A DNA stretch of 64,000 nucleotides, from assembly GCF_036409475.1 (NCBI RefSeq), contig NZ_JAYRCK010000017.1:1-64000 (forward strand), given 5' to 3'. Below the pieces are notes generated by a model. That model was not told where the DNA came from, searched no databases, and worked only from the letters and a program-made list of their open reading frames with translations. A program made the translations under genes and the position numbers. This document shows positions 50,807 through 59,540 of the stretch, piece by piece; the first letter of the stretch is position 1, and the number at the start of each line of letters is the position of its first letter. The DNA is from Scandinavium sp036409475. GTDB lineage: Bacteria; Pseudomonadota; Gammaproteobacteria; Enterobacterales; Enterobacteriaceae.

Positions 50807-50954
50807 AAAAAGGCCCGTTAAGGATAACACCGTTAGTTTAAGACCGAGATATCCGGGGCGACCACCGGGTTTGGCCTCCCTCCGGGAACCAAATCCCGGT
50901 GTTTCCCCTAATTCATTGGCTTAAGTGAACGGCGTTACCGTTAAGGGCCTTTTT
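50807..50954. repeat. 148-bp imperfect palindrome, possible MITE or structured RNA
   Basis: The ends AAAAAGGCCC (50807-50816) and GGGCCTTTTT (50945-50954) are perfect complements. Inside, further segments pair in register: CACCGTTAG-type against CCGTTCAC-type, and GGGG...CACCGGG against CCCGGTG...CCCC around 50855-50910. The whole region folds into one long hairpin with a short loop near 50880. It lies between a + strand and a - strand gene and can terminate both, but it is far longer than a terminator needs. Confidence 0.75.
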
Positions 50955-50960
50955 CACAGG

Positions 50961-51626
50961 TTATTTCATGCAGCAGTTTTTATATTTTTCGCCACTACCA
51001 CATGGGCAAGGATCGTTGCGACCCGTTTTATTTTCATTCTTAACAGGCTGCTTCACTGGCGCGGACTGAGGGTTCTCCAGCCAATAATGGCACAACGCTA
51101 AAGCAGCCGGTTTGATGGCATCCACGCTTGCCACATATTCTTCAGCAGAAAGCGTATCGAGACGTTCGAAATTCTCTTCTTTACCGTGCAGCGCGATGGT
51201 ATCGAAATGCGGCTGTAATTCAGCAGGCAGCGCAGACCAATCGCTTAAACTCACCCCACGCAGATAGCCAAAACACCACTCTTCAACAATGGTGATTTCC
51301 TGACCTTCTTCATCACGTGTGCCAAACAGTGGCTCATACTGGTCCGGATAATCGCCTAAACGTTCGGCGACATCATCCCTATGCTGCAGAGTCAGATTCA
51401 CAAAACGATCGCGCTCACGGTCGTTAGCCCAGCGCGGCACATAATCCGCCCCGCCCCACACCGCCAGCATCCACTCTGCGGGTTCAATCTCCACAGGAGC
51501 AGACAGAATAGCCGTCAGCATACCGTCGAGCTCAGAGACGTCCATTACCGCATGTTCATTGCCATAACGGGCCAGAACATCGTCCAGCCATTCAAGTTCG
51601 CTTTCGTTTAGCGGTCCGGTTTTCAT
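50961..51626 (-). CDS. yecA: YecA, UPF0149-family protein with SEC-C zinc motif (221 aa)
   Basis: The C-terminus GRNDPCPCGSGEKYKNCC is the SEC-C motif, which binds zinc or iron in SecA and in YecA. The N-terminal part (LDGMLTAILSAPVEIEPAEWM) is the UPF0149 domain. Work in E. coli links YecA to ribosomes and SecA-like metal binding; the precise role is not settled. It lies downstream of the tRNA cluster, as in E. coli. Confidence 0.95.
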   Translation of the reverse strand: MKTGPLNESELEWLDDVLARYGNEHAVMDVSELDGMLTAILSAPVEIEPAEWMLAVWGGADYVPRWANDRERDRFVNLTLQHRDDVAERLGDYPDQYEPLFGTRDEEGQEITIVEEWCFGYLRGVSLSDWSALPAELQPHFDTIALHGKEENFERLDTLSAEEYVASVDAIKPAALALCHYWLENPQSAPVKQPVKNENKTGRNDPCPCGSGEKYKNCCMK

Positions 51627-51685
51627 TACTGAGCTCTCACTGGGAAACGTTTAAGAAGGAAGATAAAACATCAGAATCGCAAATA

Positions 51686-51710
51686 CAAAAAAACCACCCG
51701 AAGGTGGTTT
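51686..51710 (-). terminator. Terminator of the tRNA operon
   Basis: On the minus strand AAACCACC-ttcg-GGTGGTTT is followed by five further T residues. It has a stable tetraloop. It lies about 40 bp after tRNA-Leu. Confidence 0.92.
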
Positions 51711-51751
51711 CACGACACTGCTTATCATTGATTTTATTCTTGTCTTTCCCA

Positions 51752-51838
51752 TGGTAGCCGGAGTGGGACTTGAACCCACACAGCGCGAACGCCGAGGGAT
51801 TTTAAATCCCTTGTGTCTACCGATTCCACCATCCGGCC
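51752..51838 (-). tRNA. leuZ: tRNA-Leu (anticodon UAA)
   Basis: An 87-nt tRNA with encoded CCA, a long variable arm (CTCGGCGTTCGCGCTG region), the T-loop GTTCAAGTC and the anticodon loop TTTAAAA giving UAA. It is nearly identical to E. coli leuZ. The acceptor stem begins with GGCCGGA, with a G-U at the first pair. It is the last of three tRNAs in one transcript. Confidence 0.96.
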
Positions 51839-51851
51839 TCGGGAAATAAAG

Positions 51852-51925
51852 TGGAGGCGCGTTCCGGAGTCGAACCGGACTAGACGGATTTGCAATCCGC
51901 TACATAACCGCTTTGCTAACGCGCC
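51852..51925 (-). tRNA. cysT: tRNA-Cys (anticodon GCA)
   Basis: A 74-nt tRNA beginning GGCGCGTTAGC and ending with encoded TCCA. The anticodon loop ATTGCAAAT gives GCA. The T-loop GTTCGACTC is standard. It matches E. coli cysT in length and neighbours. Confidence 0.97.
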
Positions 51926-51963
51926 GATAGTGCTAACACCCGCAACTGCCGATGTTTTTAAAC

Positions 51964-52039
<76 letters not shown>

Positions 52040-52109
52040 AGAATCAACCGAAGTTAATCATTTGATTTTGTTACCGTCTGGCAAGCTGTGCTGCCGTTCG
52101 ATGCGTTGC

Positions 52110-52137
52110 ATTCTACTGACATGACGCAATGAGTCAA
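52110..52137 (-). promoter_or_regulatory. Promoter of the glyW-cysT-leuZ tRNA operon
   Basis: TTGACT (52132-52137) and TAGAAT (52110-52115) are 16 bp apart on the minus strand, about 70 bp before tRNA-Gly. Both hexamers are close to consensus, as expected of a stable-RNA promoter. Confidence 0.75.
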
Positions 52138-52187
52138 CGATATTTTTCAACGCACCGGATCGTTTGCTGAAATTTACGTCGAAACGA

Positions 52188-52736
52188 TCACTGATCAAGC
52201 AAATCCCCACGCGCGGCATTCAGATACTGGAACATCGACCACAGCGTCAGGACCGCAGCGACCATAAACAGGCCTATCCCCGCCCACTCTACCCACTCAT
52301 TCGGACGCCACAACATCCACACCAGCGCAGCCATTTGAGCAGTCGTTTTCACTTTGCCAATCCACGATACCGCCACGTTGCTACGCTTACCCAATTCCGC
52401 CATCCATTCGCGCAGAGCAGAAATGATGATTTCACGGGCGATCATGGTCGCGGCGGGCAATGTGACCCACCATGCGTGGTAATGCTCCGCCACCAGCACC
52501 ATCGCAATGGCAACCATCACCTTGTCCGCCACCGGATCAAGAAACGCGCCAAAACGGGTACTCTGATTCCAGCGACGAGCCAGGTAGCCGTCAAACCAGT
52601 CGGTGATAGCGGCAACGAAGAAAATCAGTGCGCACAGGAAAGGAGCCCAGGTGAAAGGCAGATAGAACGCCAACACAAAAAATGGGATCAGCACAACACG
52701 GAACAGGGTGAGCAACGTAGGGATATTAAATTGCAT
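52188..52736 (-). CDS. pgsA: Phosphatidylglycerophosphate synthase PgsA (182 aa)
   Basis: PgsA joins CDP-diacylglycerol and glycerol-3-phosphate in the inner membrane, the committed step to phosphatidylglycerol and cardiolipin. The CDP-alcohol phosphotransferase motif is complete: DGYLARRW, FGAFLDPVADK. The N-terminus MQFNIPTLLTLFRVVLIPFF is conserved. It is downstream of uvrC, as in E. coli, and is essential. Confidence 0.98.
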   Translation of the reverse strand: MQFNIPTLLTLFRVVLIPFFVLAFYLPFTWAPFLCALIFFVAAITDWFDGYLARRWNQSTRFGAFLDPVADKVMVAIAMVLVAEHYHAWWVTLPAATMIAREIIISALREWMAELGKRSNVAVSWIGKVKTTAQMAALVWMLWRPNEWVEWAGIGLFMVAAVLTLWSMFQYLNAARGDLLDQ

Positions 52737-52791
52737 GGCGACGGTAACTATCTGTTGTCAGTAAAATTAGCCCTATGTTGCTACAGAGCCC

Positions 52792-54624
52792 CTAATGTTT
52801 CAACGAGTAGAAGATCTTTTCTGCCAGACCGTGCGAAATGCCCGGCACTTTGGCAATATCTTCGACGCTCGCATTTTGTAAACCTTGCAGCCCGCCCATA
52901 TATTTCAACAACATCTGGCGGCGCTTCGGCCCCACGCCTTCAATCGTCTCAAGCGAACTGGTGCTTTTCACTTTCGCCCGTTTTTTACGGTGTCCGCTGA
53001 TGGCATGATCGTGCGACTCATCCCGGATATGCTGGATAACATGCAGCGCCGGGGAGTCAGACGGCAAATTGAAGCCCTCACCTTCCGGCTCGAAGAACAG
53101 CGTTTCCAGCCCCGCTTTACGGTCACTGCCCTTCGCCACGCCTAACAACAGCGGATGATGCTTATCCCAGGTCACGTCCAGCTCCGCGAAAACCTGCTTC
53201 GCTTGCCCCAACTGACCTTTGCCGCCATCAATCAGAATCACGTCGGGAATTTTGCTTTCTTCAATGGCTTTGCCATAACGACGACGCAACACCTGATTCA
53301 TCGCCGCGTAATCATCGCCCGGCGTTATCCCGGTGATGTTATAGCGCCGGTATTCAGCCCGCAGCGGGCCATTACTGTCAAAGACCACGCAGGAGGCGAC
53401 CGTTTGTTCGCCCATTGTATGGCTGATATCAAAGCATTCCATACGCTTCACTTCCGGCAGCTTCAGGGTTGTTGCCAGCGCCTGCAAGCGTTGAGTGATC
53501 GTGGACTGTTGCGCAAGTTTAGTCACCAACGCCGTGGCGGCATTCGTCCGTGCCAGTTTCAGATAACGAGCACGATCGCCACGCGGCTTGGTTTGAATAT
53601 TGATGCGTCTCCCGGCAAGTTCCGTCAGGGAATCCGCCAGCAGCGTTTTATCGCCTAAATTAAAGTCGAGCAGGATCTCGCTCGGCAGCGTACGTGCCTG
53701 GCTACCTTGCAAATAGAATTGCCCCACGAAAGTTTCAACCACTTCCGCTGGTTCGGTTCCGCCCGGCACTTTCGGGAAGTAGCTGCGGCTACCCAGCACT
53801 TTCCCCTGACGGATAAAGAGCACGTGGACACAGGCCATTCCGCCATTAAAGGCCACGCCGATAACGTCGAGATCATCACCTTCATTCGAGACGAATTGTT
53901 TTTCGGTTACCCGACGCACCGCCTGGATCTGGTCACGAATTCGCGCTGCTTCTTCGAACGCTAACGCCTGGCTGGCCTTTTCCATACGCGCCACCAGCTG
54001 ATTCACCACTTGCTCATCTTTACCCGCAAGGAATAAGCGCACGTAGTCCACCTGCTGCGCGTACTCTTCTTCGCTCACCAACCCAGCAACGCACGGCCCC
54101 AGGCAGCGGCCAATCTGATATTGCAGGCAGGGGCGCGAGCGGTTGCGATAGACGCTGTTCTCGCACTGGCGAATGGGGAAGATTTTTTGCAGCAGCGCAA
54201 GCGTTTCACGCACAGCGTAGCCATTCGGGAACGGGCCGAAATATTCACCTTTGGCGTGTTTGGCGCCACGGTGCATCGCCAGCCGCGGGTGGGTATCACC
54301 GCTCAGGAAAATAAACGGATAGGATTTGTCGTCACGCAACAACACGTTATAGCGCGGCTGATACAGCTTGATGTAGTTATGTTCAAGCAGCAGCGCTTCA
54401 GTTTCGGTGTGGGTGACAGTGACGTCTATCTGGGCAATCTGCGCCACCAGAGCTTCCGTTTTGCGCGAGGCAAGATTGCTGCGGAAGTAGCTGGACAGGC
54501 GTTTTTTCAGATCTTTGGCTTTACCCACATAAATAACCGTGCCGCCGGCATCGTACATACGATAGACGCCAGGCTGACTGGTCACGGTTTTCAGAAAGGC
54601 TTTTGAATCAAAAACATCACTCAC
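52792..54624 (-). CDS. uvrC: Excinuclease ABC subunit C, UvrC (610 aa)
   Basis: UvrC makes both incisions in nucleotide excision repair. It has an N-terminal GIY-YIG nuclease (GVYRMYDAGGTVIYVGKAK), a Cys cluster (CLQYQIGRCLGPC), a UVR domain, a C-terminal RNase H-like nuclease (CFDISHTMGEQTVAS) and a helix-hairpin-helix. I start at GTG 54624, which overlaps the uvrY stop (GTGA) and gives the E. coli length of 610; an earlier frame extension adds nine residues without support. Translation is coupled to uvrY. Confidence 0.98.
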   Translation of the reverse strand: MSDVFDSKAFLKTVTSQPGVYRMYDAGGTVIYVGKAKDLKKRLSSYFRSNLASRKTEALVAQIAQIDVTVTHTETEALLLEHNYIKLYQPRYNVLLRDDKSYPFIFLSGDTHPRLAMHRGAKHAKGEYFGPFPNGYAVRETLALLQKIFPIRQCENSVYRNRSRPCLQYQIGRCLGPCVAGLVSEEEYAQQVDYVRLFLAGKDEQVVNQLVARMEKASQALAFEEAARIRDQIQAVRRVTEKQFVSNEGDDLDVIGVAFNGGMACVHVLFIRQGKVLGSRSYFPKVPGGTEPAEVVETFVGQFYLQGSQARTLPSEILLDFNLGDKTLLADSLTELAGRRINIQTKPRGDRARYLKLARTNAATALVTKLAQQSTITQRLQALATTLKLPEVKRMECFDISHTMGEQTVASCVVFDSNGPLRAEYRRYNITGITPGDDYAAMNQVLRRRYGKAIEESKIPDVILIDGGKGQLGQAKQVFAELDVTWDKHHPLLLGVAKGSDRKAGLETLFFEPEGEGFNLPSDSPALHVIQHIRDESHDHAISGHRKKRAKVKSTSSLETIEGVGPKRRQMLLKYMGGLQGLQNASVEDIAKVPGISHGLAEKIFYSLKH

Positions 54625-55277
54625 TGACTTGCTAACGACTCCGCATTGCACAGACCATGGCGAATTGCCAGGTGCGTCAGTTCGACATCGCCATGAATGT
54701 TTAATTTGCTAAACATACGATAGCGATAACTGTTCACCGTTTTAGGGCTGAGATTCAGCTGTTCTGAGATCTCATTGACCTTCTGGCCTTTGGTGATCAT
54801 CAGCATAATCTGCAATTCACGTTCAGACAAACTGGCGAACGGCGATTCTGTTTTTTCAGGCTCAATCTGGCTAAGCGCCATTTGCTGAGCAATGTCAGAC
54901 GCGATGTAACGCTGACCGGCAAACACTGAACGAATTGCATTCACCACTTCTTGTGGTGCTGCGCCTTTGCTCAGATAGCCAGCGGCTCCTGCCTGCATGA
55001 CTTTCGCCGGGAGCGGGTTTTCCGTATGAACGGTTAGCATGATGACTCGAGTATCGGCCGTGGAGCGTGCGATTTTACGCGTCGCTTCAAGCCCACCGAT
55101 GCCGGGCATGTTCATATCCATTAACACCACATCAACCGGGTTGCTACGGCACCATTTCACCGCATCTTCACCACAGTTAACTTCACCGACAACTTTAATA
55201 CCCTTTATATCTTCCAGAATGCGTCGTATCCCTGCGCGCACTAGCTCGTGGTCATCAACAAGAAGGACGTTGATCAA
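54621..55277 (-). CDS. uvrY: Response regulator UvrY (218 aa)
   Basis: UvrY is the NarL/FixJ-type partner of the sensor BarA and activates the CsrB/CsrC RNAs. Receiver landmarks are VDDHELVRAG, Asp54 in VVLMDMNMPG and Lys in YLSKGAAP; the LuxR-type helix-turn-helix is SLSERELQIMLMITKGQKVNEI. The length matches E. coli. It overlaps uvrC by 4 bp. Confidence 0.98.
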   Translation of the reverse strand: MINVLLVDDHELVRAGIRRILEDIKGIKVVGEVNCGEDAVKWCRSNPVDVVLMDMNMPGIGGLEATRKIARSTADTRVIMLTVHTENPLPAKVMQAGAAGYLSKGAAPQEVVNAIRSVFAGQRYIASDIAQQMALSQIEPEKTESPFASLSERELQIMLMITKGQKVNEISEQLNLSPKTVNSYRYRMFSKLNIHGDVELTHLAIRHGLCNAESLASQ

Positions 55278-55736
55278 AGGAATAATCTCCAGAATAGGGA
55301 TAACGCTACTGTTTCTAAATTCGTCACCATATTAACGGGTTTTAACCTGCGGGGGAAACGCAAAAAAATGTTCCATTTAGGATTTGACTCATCTTTCTGG
55401 AAATTAGACGGTACAAAGACTGGAAACGACCACAAAACAGAGAGATACAACCATCATTTTTTTTAAACACTTTTCTTCAAAAATTTTCTGAAAACGCAAC
55501 ATTTTGCATAGATGATAAATACGATGAGAAATATGTAACAATAATTAACCGGACAGGAACCTGATTTCTACAAATAAGCCCATTCCCGCTGCGTAACCAT
55601 CAAAATATTGTGTGTAAACACCTCTGATCAGAGAACAAAACTCAAGCACTCCCGCTTTATGCAAAGCCTGTGGTATACTGCGCGCCCTTTACCGTTACAT
55701 CCCGCGTAAACGCGCAGAAATCCAACGAGGAAATAG
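55278..55736. other. 459-bp divergent region between uvrY and yecF
   Basis: No gene is supported. It is A/T-rich from 55440 to 55560. On the right it contains the yecF promoter (55671-55679). The uvrY promoter should be in the left half, but I could not pick it out. Confidence 0.5.
55671..55679 (+). promoter_or_regulatory. Extended -10 promoter of yecF
   Basis: TGG-TATACT, with the -10 hexamer at 55674-55679, lies 57 bp before the yecF start. The -35 region is weak, as allowed for extended -10 promoters. Confidence 0.6.
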
Positions 55737-55961
55737 ATGAGCACTCCTGATTTTTCCACTGCTGAAAATAATCAACAACTGTCCCAGGAAGTCTCCTGCA
55801 TGAAAGCGTTGCTGACGCTGATGCTGCAGGCGATGGGCCAGGCAGACGCCGGGCGTGTGATTATTAAGATGGAGAAGCAAATCGCGCAGATGGAAGATGA
55901 AGCACAGGCGGCCGTATTTTCCAGCACCGTTAAGCAAATTAAACAAGCTTACCGTCAGTAA
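55737..55961 (+). CDS. yecF: Small conserved protein YecF (74 aa, DUF2594)
   Basis: It matches E. coli YecF closely: MSTPDFSTAENNQ, then TLMLQAMGQADAGRV, and KQIKQAYRQ at the end. It is soluble, mainly helical, and of unknown function. AACGAGGAAATAG precedes the ATG. It is convergent with sdiA, as in E. coli. Confidence 0.95.
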   Translation: MSTPDFSTAENNQQLSQEVSCMKALLTLMLQAMGQADAGRVIIKMEKQIAQMEDEAQAAVFSSTVKQIKQAYRQ

Positions 55962-56022
55962 TGGTGCACCGGCTGCTCAGGGCAGCCGGTTCTGCGTCTG
56001 GCACGCAGAACGTCGGTGGCGA

Positions 56023-56745
56023 TCAGATGATGCCGATCGCCGCAGCATAGCAGGCAATCTGGGTTTTGTTCGGCGCGTTAAATTTCTTCTGCATATTCTT
56101 TTGATGAAAGTTCACGGTATTCTCAGAAATCGACAGGATGATTGAGATTTCCGCTGACGTTTTCCCTTCGGCAGTCCACTTCAAAATTTCCAGTTCACGC
56201 TTGCTGAATTTCATTTCCGGCGCCATCACCGTCGTATCTTCCTGACGCACCAACGCCCCAAGGCTCATCGCCATTAACGCCTGCAGACGCAGCTCTGTCT
56301 CCGCATCCGAATAGGGATTTTCCTGGTTGCTTTCCCGCGAAACCGATAAAAAACCCAGCGCACGATTAGGTAGCATTAATGACTGAGTCATCCCCTTGCG
56401 CAGGCCATGGTCGCGAGCTGCATCCCATAAATCCGGCGCGTCGCGGAATAAGCGGTCGTTCCACGGCAAATGCCCATTCTGGTAATTCTCCGCTTTTAAT
56501 ACCGGGTCGATGGCAAAATAGTTTTCGGCGTGATAATGCGCCATCCAGTCTTTGGGATAGGTCGTTTGCAGCGAAAGTTTGGGGCGAGTAAAAGGCACAG
56601 GATGTCGTACACAAAGTGCGAACCAGTCATATTCCAGCGCGTGTGCCTGCTGCTGCAATATCGTATAGACCTGTTCGTTTGTCGCGGCAATCTGAAATTG
56701 CTGCGAGATATCCTTCCGCCACTGGAAAAAATCGATGTCCCTCAT
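56023..56745 (-). CDS. sdiA: LuxR-family quorum receptor SdiA (240 aa)
   Basis: SdiA detects acyl-homoserine lactones made by other bacteria; there is no luxI-type synthase in the window. The ligand domain has ALEYDWFALCVRHPVPFTRP and LPWNDRLF, and the DNA-binding domain FSKRELEILKWTAEGKTSAEI through ENTVNFHQKNMQKK. The length equals E. coli, but the N-terminal half is more divergent than the C-terminal half. Two Fur-like palindromes lie immediately upstream. Confidence 0.95.
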   Translation of the reverse strand: MRDIDFFQWRKDISQQFQIAATNEQVYTILQQQAHALEYDWFALCVRHPVPFTRPKLSLQTTYPKDWMAHYHAENYFAIDPVLKAENYQNGHLPWNDRLFRDAPDLWDAARDHGLRKGMTQSLMLPNRALGFLSVSRESNQENPYSDAETELRLQALMAMSLGALVRQEDTTVMAPEMKFSKRELEILKWTAEGKTSAEISIILSISENTVNFHQKNMQKKFNAPNKTQIACYAAAIGII

Positions 56746-56766
56746 ACCAACGAGAAAACCCCTGAT

Positions 56767-56812
56767 TAATAATCATTATTATGAATACATAAGGCTAACA
56801 TATAATCATTAT
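56767..56812. promoter_or_regulatory. Two Fur-like palindromes upstream of sdiA
   Basis: TAATAATCATTATTA (56767-56781) differs from the 7-1-7 Fur consensus TGATAATNATTATCA at two positions. The same 11-bp core ATAATCATTAT recurs at 56802-56812, 33 bp away. The first copy is 22 bp before the sdiA start codon, where binding could block transcription or translation initiation. A/T-rich DNA raises the chance of coincidence. Confidence 0.5.
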
Positions 56813-56976
56813 TTATATGTATAAAATATCGCAGTCGTGAAAAATAATCTGAAATGATTGTCTGACCCCAAACAAACTCGTGGATAAAACCGTTGTGCGA
56901 TGCGGCCTGAGCAATAAGCCCACTGTTATAAAGGCTATCTCATTCCTTAAATCAAATTGAATGATTCAGGATGAAA

Positions 56977-56997
56977 GCGGCCTGATAATCAGACCGC
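56977..56997 (-). terminator. Terminator of tcyN
   Basis: On the minus strand GCGGTCTGAT-t-ATCAGGCCGC (one T-G pair) is followed by TTTCAT. It lies 25 bp after the tcyN stop. Confidence 0.75.
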
Positions 56998-57022
56998 CAG
57001 GTTTTGCTGCATAGGGAGAGTT

Positions 57023-57775
57023 TTACTGCATGAGGAATTTTTCGAGGAACTGACGCGTGCGCGGTTGTTGAGGATTGGCGAACAGCGATTTGGCCTCGCC
57101 TTGTTCAACAATACGCCCCTGGTCCATGAAAATGGCCCGATCGGCCACATCGCGGGCGAAGCTCATTTCATGGGTCACAATCACCATGGTGCGCTTCTCT
57201 TGCGCCAGTTGGCGAATAGTGTTGAGCACTTCGCCCACCAGCTCAGGATCCAGCGCCGAGGTAGGTTCGTCGAATAAAATAACATCCGGGCGCATCGCTA
57301 ACGCACGAGCTATCGCCACACGTTGCTGCTGCCCGCCGGAAAGACGGCGAGGATAGCTGGTCTCTTTGCCCGACAGCCCTACTTTCGCCAGTAGCTCACG
57401 CGCTCGTGTCGTTGCTTCGGTTTTGTTCTCGCCTTTGACGATCACCGGCCCTTCAATGATGTTCTCCAGCACCGTACGATGCGGGAACAAGTTGAAGTTC
57501 TGGAACACAAAGCCCACGTGTTGACGAAGCGTACGGATCAGCCCCTTTTGCTGACTCAGCGGACGAGCGGTATCAATGGTGATATCGCCTACCCGAATCG
57601 TGCCGCTTTCAGGTTGTTCCAGCAGGTTAATGCTACGTAAAAGCGTGGTTTTCCCCGAGCCGCTTGGCCCGATAATCGCCACCACTTCGCCCTCTTTCAC
57701 TTCCAAATCGATCCCGTGTAACACGGTCTGACCATGGAATTTTTTCACCAGGTTTTTGACGTCAATAGCACTCAT
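57023..57775 (-). CDS. tcyN: Cystine ABC transporter ATPase TcyN (250 aa)
   Basis: TcyN (formerly YecC) powers L-cystine uptake with TcyL and the binding protein TcyJ. Walker A GPSGSGKTT, signature LSGGQQQRVAIARA and Walker B VILFDEPTSALD are intact. Its ATG overlaps the tcyL stop by 4 bp. It is the last gene before the terminator at 56977. Confidence 0.97.
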   Translation of the reverse strand: MSAIDVKNLVKKFHGQTVLHGIDLEVKEGEVVAIIGPSGSGKTTLLRSINLLEQPESGTIRVGDITIDTARPLSQQKGLIRTLRQHVGFVFQNFNLFPHRTVLENIIEGPVIVKGENKTEATTRARELLAKVGLSGKETSYPRRLSGGQQQRVAIARALAMRPDVILFDEPTSALDPELVGEVLNTIRQLAQEKRTMVIVTHEMSFARDVADRAIFMDQGRIVEQGEAKSLFANPQQPRTRQFLEKFLMQ

Positions 57776-58440
57776 TTTGGATCACGCTCCTGGCGGTTGA
57801 GCTGGTTTTCAAAGTAGTTCTGCAGCGCAGAAAGCACTGTCGCCATCACCCAGTAAATCAGCGAAGCGGCCAGATACATGGTGAACACTTCCAGCGTGCG
57901 CGAGGTGATCAGCTGCGCCTGACGGAACAGCTCAGGCACTTGAATGGTCGCCGCCAGCGAGGTGTCTTTCACCAGGCTGATAAAGCTGTTAGACAGCGGC
58001 GGCAACGCCACACGTGCAGCCTGCGGGAGGATCGCACGACGCAGCGTTTGCCATGGCGTCATCCCGATGCTCGCCGCGGCTTCCCATTGCCCTTTATCGA
58101 TTGACGAGATAGCCGCACGAAGCGTTTCTGACGTGTACGCCGCGGTATTGAGCGACAGGCCAATCATCGCCGCCGGAATCGGGTCCAGCTCAATGCCAAA
58201 CTGCGGCAGGCCGTAGTAAATCATGAACAGTTGAGCGATAAGCGGCGTGCCGCGAAAAATAGAGGTATAAAACCGCGCCAGCCAACGCACCGGCCCAATC
58301 GGCGACATGCGCATCAGCGCCAGCACAAACCCCAGCACTAAACCAAAAAACATCCCGCCGATGCTGAGCTGAAGGGTAAACACCGCCCCTTTCAGCAGAT
58401 ACGGCAGTGAGTCGATAACCAGTTGGATACTTTCTTGCAT
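57772..58440 (-). CDS. tcyL: Cystine ABC transporter permease TcyL (222 aa)
   Basis: TcyL (formerly YecS) is the membrane channel for cystine. The EAA loop is EAAASIGMTPWQTLRRAILPQA. It has about five helices. I start at the ATG at 58440 (MQESIQLVIDSLPYLLK), the E. coli start, rather than a TTG 18 bp earlier. It lies 14 bp after dcyD and overlaps tcyN. Confidence 0.97.
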   Translation of the reverse strand: MQESIQLVIDSLPYLLKGAVFTLQLSIGGMFFGLVLGFVLALMRMSPIGPVRWLARFYTSIFRGTPLIAQLFMIYYGLPQFGIELDPIPAAMIGLSLNTAAYTSETLRAAISSIDKGQWEAAASIGMTPWQTLRRAILPQAARVALPPLSNSFISLVKDTSLAATIQVPELFRQAQLITSRTLEVFTMYLAASLIYWVMATVLSALQNYFENQLNRQERDPK

Positions 58441-58454
58441 TATGGTGTTCTTAC

Positions 58455-59441
58455 TCAAACATGAGGATGGTAAGCGAACAGCGCCGGAGCACCGCCCGTG
58501 TGAACAAACAGGATTGGGCCTTCATCTTTAAAGCGTTTCTGGCTGATACCGTCTATCAGCCCGGCCATCGCTTTGCCAGTGTAAACAGGGTCGAGCAAAA
58601 TGCCTTCCAGGCGCGCCAGAAGCTTAACGGCTTCCATCCCTTCGTCATTCGGCGTGCCGTAGCCCGGAGCAAAATAGTCATCCCACAGCGTGATATCTGC
58701 TCTGGCTTTCAACTCCAGACTTTCCGCTACAGCCTGCTGCAACGTCACCACTTTCGGTTTTTGGTCGGCAATGCTACGGGAAACCGTCACGCCAATGAGT
58801 TCCACATCTGGCATCAGCTGTTCTAACCCCACCGCGAGGCCCGCATGCGTGCCTGCGCTTCCGGAAGCCACCACCACGGAAGAAAGCGACACCGCGCCTT
58901 CACACTGCTGCGCAATCTCAAGCGCGCTTTCCACATAACCGAGCGCACCAAGCGCATTGGAACCGCCAACAGGAATGACATAAGGACGAAAACCTTGCGC
59001 TTCGACACGCGTCGCCAGCTCTTCCAGTTGGCGGTTAGGATCGGTCAGCGCGTCACACATCTCGACCTGTGCGTTAAACAGATCAAGCATCAGACGGTTG
59101 CCGTTAGTCAGGTAGTTTTCGGCTTTGGTGCCAATTGGGTTTTCCAGCAACGCCACACAGTTAAGGCCCAGCTTCGCGGCCACTGCGGCAGTCTGACGTA
59201 CGTGGTTCGACTGGATTGCACCGGCGGTAATCAGCGTATCTGCGCCTTCGCGTAGCGCATCGGCGGCCAGAAACTCCAGCTTGCGCAGTTTATTGCCCCC
59301 CAGCGCCATTGGCGTCACATCATCACGCTTGATGAAAATATCGCGTCCCAGATAGTCAGAGAAACGAGGCAGGTACTCCAACGGCGTAGGTGCGCCGATA
59401 AATTCCAGACGCGGGAAACGAGTTAGATTTTGCAGTGACAT
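58455..59441 (-). CDS. dcyD: D-cysteine desulfhydrase DcyD (328 aa)
   Basis: DcyD is a PLP enzyme that breaks D-cysteine to pyruvate, sulfide and ammonia. The PLP Lys is in MALGGNKLRKLEF (about residue 51), and the Asn-containing AGAIQSNHVRQTA is conserved. I start at the ATG at 59441 behind AGGAG, giving 328 aa; the frame stays open upstream but the extra residues are not family-like. It heads dcyD-tcyLN. In E. coli tcyJ lies directly before it; here a large gene intervenes. Confidence 0.97.
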   Translation of the reverse strand: MSLQNLTRFPRLEFIGAPTPLEYLPRFSDYLGRDIFIKRDDVTPMALGGNKLRKLEFLAADALREGADTLITAGAIQSNHVRQTAAVAAKLGLNCVALLENPIGTKAENYLTNGNRLMLDLFNAQVEMCDALTDPNRQLEELATRVEAQGFRPYVIPVGGSNALGALGYVESALEIAQQCEGAVSLSSVVVASGSAGTHAGLAVGLEQLMPDVELIGVTVSRSIADQKPKVVTLQQAVAESLELKARADITLWDDYFAPGYGTPNDEGMEAVKLLARLEGILLDPVYTGKAMAGLIDGISQKRFKDEGPILFVHTGGAPALFAYHPHV

Positions 59442-59540
59442 AGCAGCTCCTGTTTTCTTTTTATTATGCACACAGTTGCCCGCGAAAATAAGTCTCCTGT
59501 CCTGCCCCAGTTTCAAGAGGGTTCCCGGAGTGTAAATAGC

